Assembly (NCBI GenBank): GCA_964030785.1
Contig: OZ034967.1
Location: 65,234,742-65,298,741 of the forward strand
Direction: 5' to 3'
From: Siderastrea siderea
Taxonomy: Eukaryota; Cnidaria; Anthozoa; Scleractinia; Rhizangiidae
DNA: 64,000 bases
Positions 10,501-21,224 of this stretch are shown piece by piece (within the stretch, counting starts at the first letter, position 1; each line of letters opens with the position of its first letter). A program made the translations under genes and the position numbers. The notes below the pieces were generated by a model. That model was given only the letters and a program-made list of their open reading frames with translations, was not told where the DNA came from and did not search any database.

Positions 10501-13500
10501 GTATGCTGCCTACTTCTTGCACGCTTACGAGCCAGCCAAAATATCATCACGTCTTCGTATTTGATCGTACGAAAATACGAAAAATCAAACTTCTTGAGTG
10601 CTGTAAATGCGAGAGAAGGCCCACGATTTCGCTTCCCTTTCAAGGCCCATTGAACAAGAAAAAATGCACCCGATAAACGAAAGAAACACTGTTTCGATCG
10701 AATCTGTTTCGCGGAGGAAACCAAACACCCATGTGGATGCTCAATAGCTTCCTCGAACACGCGCGACATATGTGCGTAATGACTTGTGCGCATTGTCACC
10801 GCTGACAAAAAGACCGCAGTGTCATTGTTTATCGTGGTTGCTAGGGACTCTGCGAGTGTTTGATTCTAGGACGTGCTACATGCTCGAAATACGCCATTTT
10901 CCGCGCTTCTTCCAGGAAATGAGTGTCCCAGAAGGCAATGCAACTTGTAATGCAGAAAACAAACGAGGCGGACTCGAATTGAGCAAACGAAAGCGTAAAG
11001 ACGTGCAAAATTCAACGGATTATCAGCGCGTGTGAGGTGAAAATAGGAATATTTTCCACGCATTTTAATCAATTCTGCTGAAAGTTGCCAGAGTTAACAA
11101 ACACAAATGGAGCTATTTTGCCTGACTTAGCCGCAGTTTCCCATTACATCAGATCGATGTTGTGACATGTCACGTGCCTGGTTTAGAGATCTTCGGTTTT
11201 TTCCCGTAGGATTTCCACCTGGATTGCGGCTAAGTCACACAAGAATCCCTTTTACATAGGTGTTTGATAGTGCAAAGAAGAAAGCTTTCAAACAAAAAGA
11301 AACGAAGAAAAGAAAATATTTATGAATTTGTGTGACATTTTGAGGTGTTAATTTTCACACCTTTCTGACAAGAAATTCAAAATTTTGACTTGAAATTCGG
11401 ATTCTACGGGAAAAAATACTAGCAAATGGTTATGTTTGAAATTTAAACAAAGTGAATAAAGTACTTTAGAAGACTCCGTTTAGAACGCATTTTAGCCAAT
11501 TGTACCACCTTAAGGGGTCAAAGGGTTAAAATCTTTCAAAAGTGTCCAATGGCCAAGACTGCCAAAATTTTGAAAAAAAAAATCTCAAGACATTTGCACA
11601 TTTTTTGGTCACATGACCTGTCAAAGTCTTCTCTGTGCTACAAATTTCTGCAATAATGGCTCATACTCAGAAGAGAAAGGTTACTAATAGATGGTAACAC
11701 TACCTGGCCTAACACTTGCCATGCCACTCGTCTGCTCAGGAAAATAGCAACAAACCCCATGAGGTGTATGTCAACCATGTGAACATTCTGCAGCAAAAAT
11801 GTATCAATGGTTATTATGAGAGAAAAGTTGCTTAATGTGCAGAGTCACAGAATCACTATTTGTGAATATGTATTTCTGCCAAATGTCACATTCTGCTGTA
11901 GTACAACCAGTCAGCAAAGATTCTCACCTGTTAGAAGCATGATCTGTGTGCCTCTGCTTTTGCAAGAAGAGGCGCAGTACTTGACATGGGCACAATGCAG
12001 ACTGAATATTTAAACACCGAAGCACATTGCCTTAGAGCAACACCTTCTGGTATAACTCCTCATTACAATAGTGCACACTCTGCACTACACGTCACTAGGT
12101 TCAAATTAAATGCACAAAAATCACACAATCATCAACACAATTCAACAAGAATTGTTGCACAATTTCCCAAATTTTTCTGAACCTCAGTAATCAGAAGTCC
12201 TGTAATCCTACCAGGTAACCAGCACACATTAGACCGGGCTAAATTTCATATGTCACATAAGTGAAACATTATGACAGTTTAATTGGATCGAGCCAAGTCA
12301 TTCAGTTTGCCTTGGTTAGTCAAACTTCATTCAGCCAATCCAAATTTAATATTTACGTGACAATCTAAAAAAGAAGTCCATTTCATTGGGGTTCAAGAGG
12401 ATACCTCAAAAACCCAGTGAAAGAAGGAAGGCGCTCATTCCTCAGTTTCTGACATTTCCATTTTTAATACACAATGAACCCGATATGTACAGCAATTAGT
12501 GTTTTCTTAGAGACCAGGAACTTTCTGTGGGTTCTGCTTCAATAAGATAAGAAATCTTTAACTTCAATAGCAAACTTAAGGTTCTGGACAAAGTCTAAAT
12601 TATTATGCCCAAAATTGGCCCGCAAAGTTTCGGGACCTTCTAGAAATGAACAACAACTCAATTATTGGTGCCACCTTTTAGTTTAATATGCATGCCTGGC
12701 ATGTTTAAGCCAACCATGAGTGCTGCATTTGTATTGAGAAAATACATTATACTAATCCATGCATTTAGTTCGGCTCATGTGAAGATCGACATTTCACCCA
12801 AAGTCAGTTTTCAGCCATTATTCACAGCTGCACCAACCATAAAGAATGGCTTAGGGGAAACAAATGAAGGGCCGGGTGGAAAACGGGCGTAAGTGATGAT
12901 TGCAGGTTGAAAACCTTAATTGGCGCTATTTAGCTGAACATTGGCACACAGGCTGGTTTTCCTGTAAGGAACATTGTTGTGCAGTTATTTCTTGACCTGA
13001 GAGCTTCAATTTGAAGAATTAGCGTATTACTTTTGCTTAAAACTGACACAAAGAAAACAACAGGGCCGCGGATTCTGGGTTGAATTCCTTTGTTTTAGTT
13101 CAGGCAGAGAACAAAACAAATCATTCACACTTCACTTGAGCGAGTTCAGTTTAACAAAACTTTTCACGCAAAAGTAATACGCTAATTCCTCAAATTTCAG
13201 ATCTCAGGTCAAGAAATGAGTACGCAACAGTGTTCCTCACATGAAAACCAGCCTGTGTGCCAATGTTCAGCTAAATAGGAGCAATTTCGATGTTAACCTC
13301 AAATCATCACTTACGCCCTTTTTCCACCGGGCCCTTCAAATACAATCAGAACTTTACTGGCTCAAACACCAAACTTTACATGTACTTATGAACATATCAA
13401 TGTTAAGCCCCAGGCTGGGGGAAGGGGGCGGGAAGGGGGGGGGGGGGGGCACCTACAGGAAATTGATATTGAAGGCTGTCACCTGGGTCATCTTGGAAAA

Positions 13501-15150
13501 ACTGATAAAGCCTGGAATGGAGTACTCCACCATCTTGGAAAATACCCAGATATCCACGTAAAATCTGAAACGTGCTTTTTAAGATTTGTCGGCAAAGGAG
13601 GGGAGAAAGGTGAGAAAATCTGCTTGAGTTTATGTTAGAAAAGGTCATCATCAGTTATATTTACTTCTGCTGGTCTAAAAGTAAAAGTATGCATTTGTTC
13701 TTAGAATGTTTTGCCAGTTTATTGCATGTTCATGATGGCTTTGTTCAGTTTTTCCATTCATGATCAGCCATGGACATCATGCATTCGGGTCAAAATTTCT
13801 CAGGTTCTTGTTCAGTTCAGTGACTCTCAAACAGTTATTTGCATTGACACTGATTGCAAAAACTTGGCCTGGGGAGGGGAATTTGATGCTCGAGGGAGGC
13901 CAAAAGACGGGGAAATTGACACTGGCATTTTTAACAATGTCAACCCTCCTTGGGTCCCCCCCTCCCCCACCCAGTACCCTGGGGCTTAATACTGATAGGT
14001 GCATTATTAGCCTGAATTGAGTTCAGCACATGTGAATTACGGTGTTTGGCCTGGGCCATAGTGGAACTTGAATGACTACAAAGTCTAGGAGTAATGAGTC
14101 CTTTGAATGCCAGAAAATGTTTAGTTCTGTTGTGACCTTTAGATTTTGACAAAAAATGTGTTATAACAAAACCCAAGAGGGAAAAGAACAGTGCCACACT
14201 GTTTTGAACAGTGACTAATTAACATAACAATTCACTTCCGTGACAGCCAAAGTAAAAGTTCACAGATCTGCAATTCTAGAAGCTTGTAAGTAATTTGCAC
14301 ATCAATTGTCACTCAAGAATTACATGTCAGCGAGAAAATAACCTGCCACAATCGATTTGTTTAAATGCTGCTATTCTCCGCAGTTAGTAAATAACCCAAA
14401 AAATGCGAGCCAGTCGCCAAAGTTCTTAAGTTAACATTTAAGTTAAGCTTAATAATCAATGAATGAGAACACCTGGTTATGGGAAGGGGTTCAATAATAA
14501 TCAATTTGTAAAGTCGGCGTTTATTCCCGATGGTGAATAATTATCCACCCAGATAATGCCACCATCATTGAGTTTTCAAGCATAGGAAATGCTAAGGATT
14601 GTGGCAAATCAGGTCATGTTAAATAATAAAAGCAGTGTTTACTGAAAAATAAAACTGCGCTTACCGTTTTGTAGATGTTGACATGTTGAAGTAACAGAGC
14701 GCACACGAGATAACATAGGAATAAAGCTTCGAATCCCATTGATGTAAACACAGGTAAACTTGGGTGAGGGTAGTGGTACAAAGGAGGGATTGTCAACAAT
14801 GAAGAAATCGAGTGTATTCCACTGTTGGACGGAGGAGATCCGTTCCTACAGAAACAAAATAAAGCGAAAGTGGAAATTATTATACACGTGAATGAAAATT
14901 AAACATATCACAGAAAACTGCAGCACTTCGCTTTTCTATGACCAAGCAGCTTTTAAAGTTTGTTCCTAGCGAGACTACTGGAAATGCCTGAGTAAAGTAA
15001 TTATTTAATTTAAACAAAGTTGTTTAGGAAAAGAATAAGCAAAGATAAGGGCAATTTCACTAACCTATAACCTCGAACCGCGTTCTGTAGATTTCGAATA
15101 CTTGACGGGGAACTCGCCTTCAAGGTGGCAAATTTTCTCCCACCCGGCAT
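4373..15150 (-). CDS. TMEM39: TMEM39 family ER multipass membrane protein (spliced, 8 exons found)
   Basis: Joining 15150-15065, 14845-14665, 11787-11704, 7890-7736, 6726-6402, 6071-5887, 5074-4954 and 4588-4373 on the minus strand gives 1353 nt, an uninterrupted 450-aa frame. All donors are GT and acceptors AG, with matching phases. Hallmarks of the family run in order: MPGGR at the start, the first hydrophobic segment ending NIYKT, HMVDIHL followed by [68 protein letters not shown] with NVAIPGD, and the last helix pair ending FRDRWALQ. Vertebrate TMEM39A is about 488 aa and sits in the ER, where it is linked to COPII transport, SAC1 traffic and autophagy; function here is by homology. A stretch of about 15 residues (VWWYP region) between exons 2 and 3 was not found and may be a 45-nt micro-exon. 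The vertebrate A/B paralogue assignment is open. Confidence 0.9.
4954..5074 (-). CDS. TMEM39: TMEM39 exon 7
   Basis: The acceptor is CTCCCCTAG and the donor is TTTTTT|gtaagt. It encodes the best conserved stretch of the family, [19 protein letters not shown] followed by [14 protein letters not shown]. Confidence 0.93.
5512..5530 (+). repeat. Poly-C tract
   Basis: A run of about 19 C. Similar mononucleotide C or G runs of 8 to 18 occur near 13436, 18183, 22831, 32903, 38061, 46680 and 54102; their lengths are probably unreliable in the assembly. Confidence 0.8.
5538..5855 (+). CDS. Orphan exon-like open frame, unknown protein C terminus
   Basis: Not recognised. A frame open from about 5538 to TAA at 5853-5855 reads [15 protein letters not shown], then a compact mixed polar/hydrophobic stretch ([56 protein letters not shown]) ending TVKLKF. 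The composition is protein-like, unlike the surrounding DNA, and it lies on the strand opposite TMEM39, inside its intron between exons 6 and 7. An AG at the end of AATTCTGAG (about 5563) could be a splice acceptor. No partner exon was found upstream. It could be a retro-inserted or captured last exon, or part of an unknown element. Confidence 0.3.
   Translation, partial: GGSNFNSEDETTSEQSSKTRLLANLRLTFEHKNVENEIFPSYVVLTRKRTNREKTYKFVCFIPRGETTVCARCQAYTIMNRLQFNVITQDSADKPLETRTVKLKF
5887..6071 (-). CDS. TMEM39: TMEM39 exon 6
   Basis: The acceptor is CTGTTTCACAG and the donor is CACGT|gtaagt (phase 2). It contains [15 protein letters not shown], a hydrophobic helix, and [15 protein letters not shown], all family hallmarks. 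Confidence 0.92.
6402..6726 (-). CDS. TMEM39: TMEM39 exon 5 (cytosolic loop)
   Basis: The acceptor is TTCTCATTAG and the donor is GAG|gtgaga; 108 codons plus one base. It covers the large cytosolic loop, ending in the conserved ...[16 protein letters not shown] and [11 protein letters not shown] block. Confidence 0.92.
7269..7471 (-). mobile_element. ~205 bp CCCTTT MITE flanked by TTAA
   Basis: TTAA at 7265-7268 and 7472-7475 bracket 203 bp whose ends are inverted (CCTTTTAAGCCCC and GGGGTTAAAGGG). The body matches 25604-25808 in reverse complement. A TTAA target site with CCC-type ends is the pattern of piggyBac-derived non-autonomous elements. Confidence 0.75.
7736..7890 (-). CDS. TMEM39: TMEM39 exon 4
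   Basis: The acceptor is TTACATTTACAG and the donor is CC|gtaagtg (phase 2). It encodes a long hydrophobic helix ([16 protein letters not shown]) and ends NCLFLCYP, the counterpart of NLLFLGYP in vertebrates. The codon CC|G is completed by exon 5. Confidence 0.85.
7948..8329 (+). mobile_element. 382 bp AGGGGCT MITE flanked by TTAA
   Basis: Ends AGGGGCTACGTCACG and, inverted, AGGGGCTCTGTCATG, with TTAA at 7944-7947 and 8330-8333. It lies in a TMEM39 intron. The open frame inside (8110-8319) includes a CATTTCCATCCTGGCCATC block that recurs at about 57600 on the opposite strand, so it is repeat sequence and not a gene. Confidence 0.65.
8931..9149. repeat. ~90 bp tandem repeat, 2.4 copies
   Basis: The block CTTTTGAGTCTGTGGAT...GGTACTGCAAGG repeats with spacing of 92 then 90 bases and only a few substitutions. 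It sits in the TMEM39 intron between exons 3 and 4. Confidence 0.85.
9849..11509. mobile_element. 1.66 kb inverted-repeat element flanked by TTAA
   Basis: TTAA at 9845-9848 and 11510-11513 enclose 1661 bp with about 20 bp inverted ends (GGTGTTACAATTGGCTAAA / GGTGGTACAATTGGCTAAA). It is larger than a typical MITE and holds several medium frames (10274-10522 and 10491-10808 minus, 10772-11035 plus). None looks like a transposase, so I treat it as non-autonomous with unexplained internal sequence. It lies in the TMEM39 intron between exons 3 and 4. Confidence 0.65.
11704..11787 (-). CDS. TMEM39: TMEM39 exon 3
   Basis: A phase-0 exon of exactly 28 codons between TTTTTGCTGCAG and CAG|gtagtg. It encodes [20 protein letters not shown] and continues VAWQVLGQ, aligning with the family's NFHLIDYHL...LARRLVWAL. 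It is too short to show up in a simple ORF scan. Confidence 0.85.
12866..13337. mobile_element. 472 bp foldback element, AAAT duplication
   Basis: The long imperfect arms begin GAAGGGCCGGGTGGAAAA and end in its complement; the arms match for roughly 170 bp around a ~120 bp centre. AAAT occurs directly outside both ends (12862-12865 and 13338-13341). No coding capacity. Confidence 0.75.
13860..13990 (+). repeat. Low-complexity GC-rich repeat fragment
   Basis: A short stretch (GGGGAATTTGATGCTCGAGG onward, ending in poly-C and CCAGTACCCTGGGGC) that is richer in G/C than its surroundings. It looks like an interspersed repeat; an open frame crosses it on each strand, so neither is called. Confidence 0.3.
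14665..14845 (-). CDS. TMEM39: TMEM39 exon 2 (first membrane segment)
   Basis: The acceptor is TTTCTGTAG at 14846 and the donor is ACG|gtaagc. It encodes 60 residues: a Ser/Pro-rich cytosolic stretch, then a hydrophobic helix ([17 protein letters not shown]) ending in the conserved NIYKT. Confidence 0.9.
15065..15150 (-). CDS. TMEM39: TMEM39 exon 1 (start codon)
   Basis: ATG at 15150-15148 opens [11 protein letters not shown], matching the MPGGRR start of vertebrate TMEM39A, which fixes the start although the frame is open further upstream. The donor after TATAG (gttagt) leaves two bases that join G of exon 2 to give Arg. Confidence 0.85.
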
Positions 15151-18100
15151 CAAACGGTAAAGCCAGAAAAAAATATAATCCACAATGGAAGAACTGGCGA
15201 CCAGATAAAGGATGAACGGCCAAAGAAGCGTTCCAAACATCTACATTAGCAATCTCTTTCCTTATAAATGTCTCTTTATTGTAACAAACCACAAAGTCAA
15301 GCGACCGTCTGCTCGAACTCTATACAAGCTAACCGCTGACCTTGTTGCTGCCACTTCGTTTCAACTACGAGGTTGGAACATTATTTGGGTGGTAATTTCT
15401 ACTGTATATAGTATTTACTACAGACAAAAATGATCATTCTTATACAAAAGTATTAACTCCAGTACAAAACCAATTTGTTCCAGAAAAAAGTTTAATCCCA
15501 GGCGAAAAGACTATTTTGAGTGCAAAAATAGTAGTTTCGTAAACTCTTCTAAAATGTTTGGTAACAACAGTCCGACATTTGTATATCGCAGGACGAAATA
15601 TCTGAAATTCCACATATTTTACCTTTTCACTTATTTCGACTCTCTTACTCTTCCGAGGGCCTGACATTTTGTCATTTGCTGCACAGATTAACCTCGACTT
15701 GTTAATCTAATGGCTACCTGTAGCGGTTCCAAAAAAAAAAAAAAAAAAACAGTTTTGAAACAACCTGATTAACATTCGTCCAAAATGAATTCATCTCAAA
15801 TGTGCCCAAAATACTGCTGGAATACAAAAGCGTGTCGTAAAGGATTAATACCACTGATTCCTGTTAACAGAGACTCGAAAATAGAGAACTGAAAATTGAG
15901 AATTGTAAATCTGTCGATCTCCGCAGATCGATTTGGATTCTTAACCCCTGTTAACTCTGTATCACATGAACATGATGAAGGTCATGTTTCCCTTCCGTGG
16001 ACTTTATTCTTGCTCCATAGTCTTATTTGCACCACCCGTTACAAGTTTACATCCCACCCACCCCCACATTAAAGGGACACATAGTTCTTACTGTAACTAT
16101 CCTATCCTGGTCTCAAAAATGGGAAATAAATTCTGCCATTTTGATCTGAAGCTGGGTGCGATTTTGCCCTCTGGTCTAATTAAGCGGATGGCTGTGGGTG
16201 GTTTTCGAGGGAACAACGAAAGCGTATAAGCATATAATTCAGCTATCACTTTTCATCTGCAAAAGAAAACGAGATAAAGGGAATCCAAAATATCTTTTGA
16301 TATAGTGGGATTGACCCCAAGTCCAGGTCTCACAACGAGTGTCAATCGAAGAGGCTTTAATGGTATGAAAACGGGCCTGGAAAACGACGCTATCTGTCCT
16401 GAAAGAGGGATAGAGTACTGATGAAGAACCAGGCTGCACACCGCCACCTAATATCTGAGGAGTGCTCCCTTCCCGGGGGAATGGTTGACGCAACGCACTT
16501 GTTTAAAGAATGTATTTCTGGGTCTACAAAACTTGAGTAGGTCCCTAGATTGAGATTTGATGATAGAATCGCAAATAACTGACCAAATTTGTGGAATACG
16601 GACGAAGAAAACTGCAAGATGCACAGCATGTCGTGTTTGGTTCTTGCCAGTGATACATACGGAAGTGCCTTACTACTGGAATTAAAGGCGCGCTTAACGC
16701 GTCGTCATATGCCTAGTATATGGGAGGGTTGGACCAGCATCGCAACCATGATAAGTACGAAGGTCGCCCGGCGCGCGGGTGATCTGGGTCAAGAGTCCTC
16801 GTCTAATCGTAAGACCATTGTAAATGCGGATGAATTCAGAGAAAAAATCTTCAGCAAAATCTAATGAACTTCACTTAGAACGCTGAGGCAAATCTTTCGA
16901 AGTAACTTGTGTGTATAATTTCTTCTTTTTTTTTTTACTTTTTTTATTGTGGTTTTCTCTCAGCGCCATTATCAGCTCCAGTTAAAGATCATCTACTTAT
17001 AATCGTTTACTTGTAATTCAGTAACCACTTGTAATTCAGTAAACTCTGCCCTAAACAATCAGTAATTACTTGTTTTAAATTATATCATTAATGATCACTA
17101 TTCCTTTTTACAATACAAGGAACACTTATGTAGATAGTGTTTTACAGGCCCATCTTGGTATATTTCTTCTTACTCAGCAAAAGTAAAAACAAATCAACGC
17201 CCTGATCAATACTAGGGGGACACGTGACAGTCACACGACTGATGAACCCATGACCCTCGTATTCCAAGTCGAATCTGAGTCTAGCCCCCGTAAACAATAC
17301 TAGAATGCGGTTTTGAAAGACTCGTTTTATGCAGTTTGGTGGAAAACGTAGCGAGATATTTTCATTTACACAAGTGTTTCGTATCGCCCCTTTATCTCTC
17401 TACACATATGTAAATGCATTTCCTTGATACACAAATTTCTCGATGCGTTTACAGCGTTTGCAAATGAAATCTCCCTCCGGTCACCCTAAAATCCAGTTTA
17501 CACACTGTTATAGCCTGATGCATTATCCGAAGTCTTGGCGTTTACCATTCCCCGTTAGAACGATGCATTTCCACAATTCTCCCCTTTGAAAACTCATGTA
17601 TATTAAGGACTTGATATAAAAGTGAGGGGGCTGTCTATCTTAAAATCGGTTCGTACAGTGGGCATAAAACTTTGCCATAGCTCACGAAGTCACTAATCCT
17701 TTAACATATTGTTGATGCTTCCACGGAAATATGTCACGTGACCAGCTAACAACCCACTTCCGGTTCTATTTTAAACGCTTCTCAGGCACACAAGGAAAAA
17801 CGACGTTTTTTCAACAATTTGTCATGTCGTTTTACTACTTACCCAAACAACTTATCCAACGTAACCGGAACGGTTGTTAAACTACCATGGAAGTACGTTT
17901 AATTGGTTTGTATAAAGTTACAATACTTACAGTTTAATGATCACTTGGCTTGGACATGCATTCCAATTACATTTGATAACTTGTTGAAATGTTTGACAAG
18001 AAAAGTTTTTCCTTGTGTGCACATGGTGCAGAGGCTTAAGAGATTACACCAGAAGTAAAGAGTTATTTGGTCACATGAGTGGTTGCCATGGAAACATCAC

Positions 18101-19764
18101 TGTCAACTAAAATTGTCTTGGGTAGTCAATTAACATGGCCAAGTTACAAACGTGTTGCATGCATTGTTTCCCAGATAGACCACCCCCCCCCCCCTTACTT
18201 TCACATTGAACACCAGCTGACCCAGCCTTTAATATACCTGAGAACGCTTTCATCTCCTTTTTTTCGATTTTTTTTATTGTGGATAGGACAGAAACTCACT
18301 CTACAAGGGCGCCTGGCGCGAAAAGAACCTGGTCCTCATTGGTGACAGGCAAACGCCACCACTGTACCACCCTTCCCTCTTTCTGTCCCAGACCAGTGTT
18401 ATGAGCGTATAAAGGGTGTCGTGAACTGGTTTATTATTATTTCCAGGCTTAGACCCAGGCTAGGTTTTACAATCAGGGACAAAAACCACCATGATTGACG
18501 CAGAGAACGTGCCATGCTCTCAGACAAGACAGGCTCTCCCAAAAGTGCATAGCGGGCGAACCTCTTGAAAGAAAACGAATCAAGCTCAACATTCCAAGAT
18601 GGCGATGATGTTAAGCAAGAAGGTCGAGCGAGCAGGGACTGAGAGGTAAATAAAGGACAAAAATACGCTTTTTCTCCCTTTCTACTATACCTTGAGCCAC
18701 CTCAATTTATATACTTAATTTTCACTGGCTGCAGATGAGGCATATAATGTGCCCGTTCATGGTTAGGTGATCAGGAGTGCCGCACAACGTAAGGTTTAAT
18801 TATTGGTCCCCTGATGTTCTTCCTGCATCAGCGACAACGGTGAAGGTATAGAAAGTAATGTCAATTTTCTCCACGTTTCCTGTTTCGGTAATGAAACCTA
18901 GGCTTAGTCAAGTTGTAGGCTCTTATCTTTTTTTGAGTAGCTGCAAAATTTCGTGTCAACAAGGTCCTTGTGATGTGGAGATAATCGATTTTAATTTTCC
19001 AGAATTATCCCATACAGTCTTACGTTTTTAGGACTGGTTGCAAATTGCAAGTCAAACGTTTTTGAGATAAATTTTGTGACATCATCACAGCTCTATTGAT
19101 CTTTAAATTAGCCTTTTGGCCTTTGGGGCTATCTTGTATGACATAGTCTTGGTCGGTAGCCAGGTCAATGTGCAACCGGATGGAACCATTTATACAAGGA
19201 TAGCTTATTACATTAACGGTGTTTAATTTGCGAAGCATTGTTCAACTTGTTCTGCAATGCCACACAGGGTACAGGATCACAACCGACCGGGGCTCAGCTC
19301 GCAAAGGCAAACATGTTCGAAACTGTAATTAGGAATTTGTCATTAGAGCCGATAAGAAATAAAACGTGCTATTGAACAGCTGTTAAAGTTAACATACTCT
19401 GACATCATACCTCTGTTGTTTAGGGGCCTAAATCTCTGTTTTGATCCACAAACCGCATTTTAGGGACTTTTGATTAGTCGGTTGTCGGGAAGTGTCGATA
19501 AGCACTGATCTGAAACTTATCAAAACAACCGCAAAAAAGCTAACAATAGCCAAAAAAAATTAAACTAACTTGCCCTCGTCCTTATAAGATCGGAAAAAAA
19601 TTACAATTCAAAATCAGCAAAAGCAACAATAGCAATATGGAAACACAGGAAAGTACTGCTGAATTTGAAGAGCTAGTGGCAAAGCTGGGAACGAGGGCTC
19701 AGAAGGGACGGACTCCCATTGGCCCCATTGCCCCATTGCCCCCCTCCCTGTTCTTGTCTTTCGA
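15151..19764. other. Intergenic, no gene seen
   Basis: Between the TMEM39 start and the 20 kb tandem array I find no supportable exon. The stretch 16240-16500 (minus frame with PQILGGGVQPGSSS) resembles a dispersed repeat. The segment at about 16680-16800 is more GC-rich than its flanks and unexplained. The TMEM39 promoter should lie just above 15150 but I see no clear core motif. Confidence 0.35.
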
Positions 19765-20650
19765 TTTTGAAATAATAAAACGAAATTAATATTTAAATAA
19801 AAAACAGCAAAAACAACAACAACAAAACAAAACAAAAATCAAACACGCAAACAAAACCAAAACAGCGTAGGTCAGTAGAAGAAGTTTTGCGTTGTATTGA
19901 TATTATCGATTGTTTTAAATTTGCTAAAATCTTACGTATCATCCTGTTTGGCTTTTGGAGTAGTAAGCGTAAGTTACCATTCGGAAATCCCCATCGGAAA
20001 ATCCTGGAACCTCCCCTAATAACAAAGTATTGCTAAAGAGCACAGTTTTACGGAATGGCCACACCGTAGGATCTTCACAAGGGAAGCAAAACCAGCGTAG
20101 ATAATAAAAAGAAATTAATATTTTAATTTAAACAGAACAAAAAAAAAAAAAGAAAGAACCAGCAGCGACGACAACATTAACAACAACAAAACCGACAAAA
20201 CAAAACAAAAACCAAACACGCAAACAAAACAGAAACAGCGTAGGTCAGTAAAACAAGTTTCCGTTTACATATTAATTATATTTGATTGTTTCAAATTTGC
20301 TAAAAACTTACCTATCATCCTGTTTGGCTTTTGGAGTAGTAGCATAAGTTGCCATTTGAACATCCCCATCGGAAAATTCCGTTATTTCTCCTAATAAGAA
20401 AGTTTTGCTAGTTTTAGTTTTATTTGAATGGTCACGCCGTAAAATTCCTTCACAAGGGAAGCAAAACCAGCGTAGGCCAGCAGACCAAGTTTGCCTTGTA
20501 ATACTGATTTATTTATCAATTGTTTTAAATTTGCTAAAAGCTGACCTATGGTCCCGTTTGGCTTATGCCGTCTTGATTAAGCTCAAGTTCCCGTTTCGAA
20601 ATCCCTATCGGAAGTTCCTGGAACATCCCCTACTAAGAAAGTAACGCTAA
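19765..20650. repeat. Tandem array, ~373 bp period
   Basis: CAGCGTAGGTCAGTA and TCCTGTTTGGCTTTTGGAGT recur at about 19863, 20236 and (truncated) 20468. The first two units are separated by an AACAA-rich spacer that is itself repeated at 19765-19862 and 20095-20235. The array ends about 300 bp before the left edge of duplication unit A. Confidence 0.75.
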
Positions 20651-20999
20651 AGAAGCTGTCATAAACTGCAAGAGGAGCATGCTACACAGCATCCCCGCCG
20701 AGTTATACCGACCACATTTACAAGATTTGTTAACGGGAATAAAGTATAAGGACCATAACTTGACTTTGTACGTAGAGCATAGAAAGCGAGGCACTACTGA
20801 AAGGTACGTTTTCCTTTCATCCACAGACTAAATGAAATCTCTGGCAGTAAACCACAAACGACAATTCCAGTACCAGTACTTCGAAAACAAATCATGGTAA
20901 TGATACCTTTGTTTTTCCTTTCTTTGCTGCCATTATCTTTGTTTTTGTTAATTCCAAACCATTGTTAGCATTCTTGATCTTTAGTTTTGCTGCTTACTC

Positions 21000-21224
21000 G
21001 TGTCTAATCGTATGTGACTATTTATTTTGGAATAACATGATCTTGGGTTATCACGTTTATCCTGGCAAAGGTCAGATTGCGGCGCAGCATGCATGAGCGG
21101 AAAATTGAGCATTCGAGTGTTTAGAAATCTAAAAATCAACATCCACTCGAAATCTACTGCGTATAAGATAATTACGCGGAGAAAGGAGACTTTGTGCGGC
21201 GTATTCATTCTCTACAAATTTCAG
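21000..21224 (+). promoter_or_regulatory. Conserved promoter / non-coding first exon, OATP copy A
   Basis: This block is much better conserved with unit B (36492-36717) than the surrounding DNA, across the GCGGCGCAGCATGCATGAGC and GTATTCATTCTCT segments. Both copies end in TTCAG|gtgaga, a strong donor. I infer a 5' untranslated exon that splices to the CTCTCAG acceptor at 24362 (just before the ATG), with the promoter just upstream. No transcript evidence. Confidence 0.4.

Noticed and set aside
10274..11035. Medium frames on both strands in the 10-11 kb region
   Set aside because: They fall inside the 1.66 kb TTAA-flanked element and overlap each other; no family resemblance.
12209..12240. 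Candidate TMEM39 micro-exon (minus strand reading VCWLPGR)
   Set aside because: Length and position were tempting, but no AG precedes it at the needed point.
16239..16864. Frames on both strands around 16.2-16.9 kb, including PQILGGGVQPGSSS
   Set aside because: Resembles a dispersed repeat; the two strands compete and no intron borders give a gene. The GC-rich part remains unexplained.
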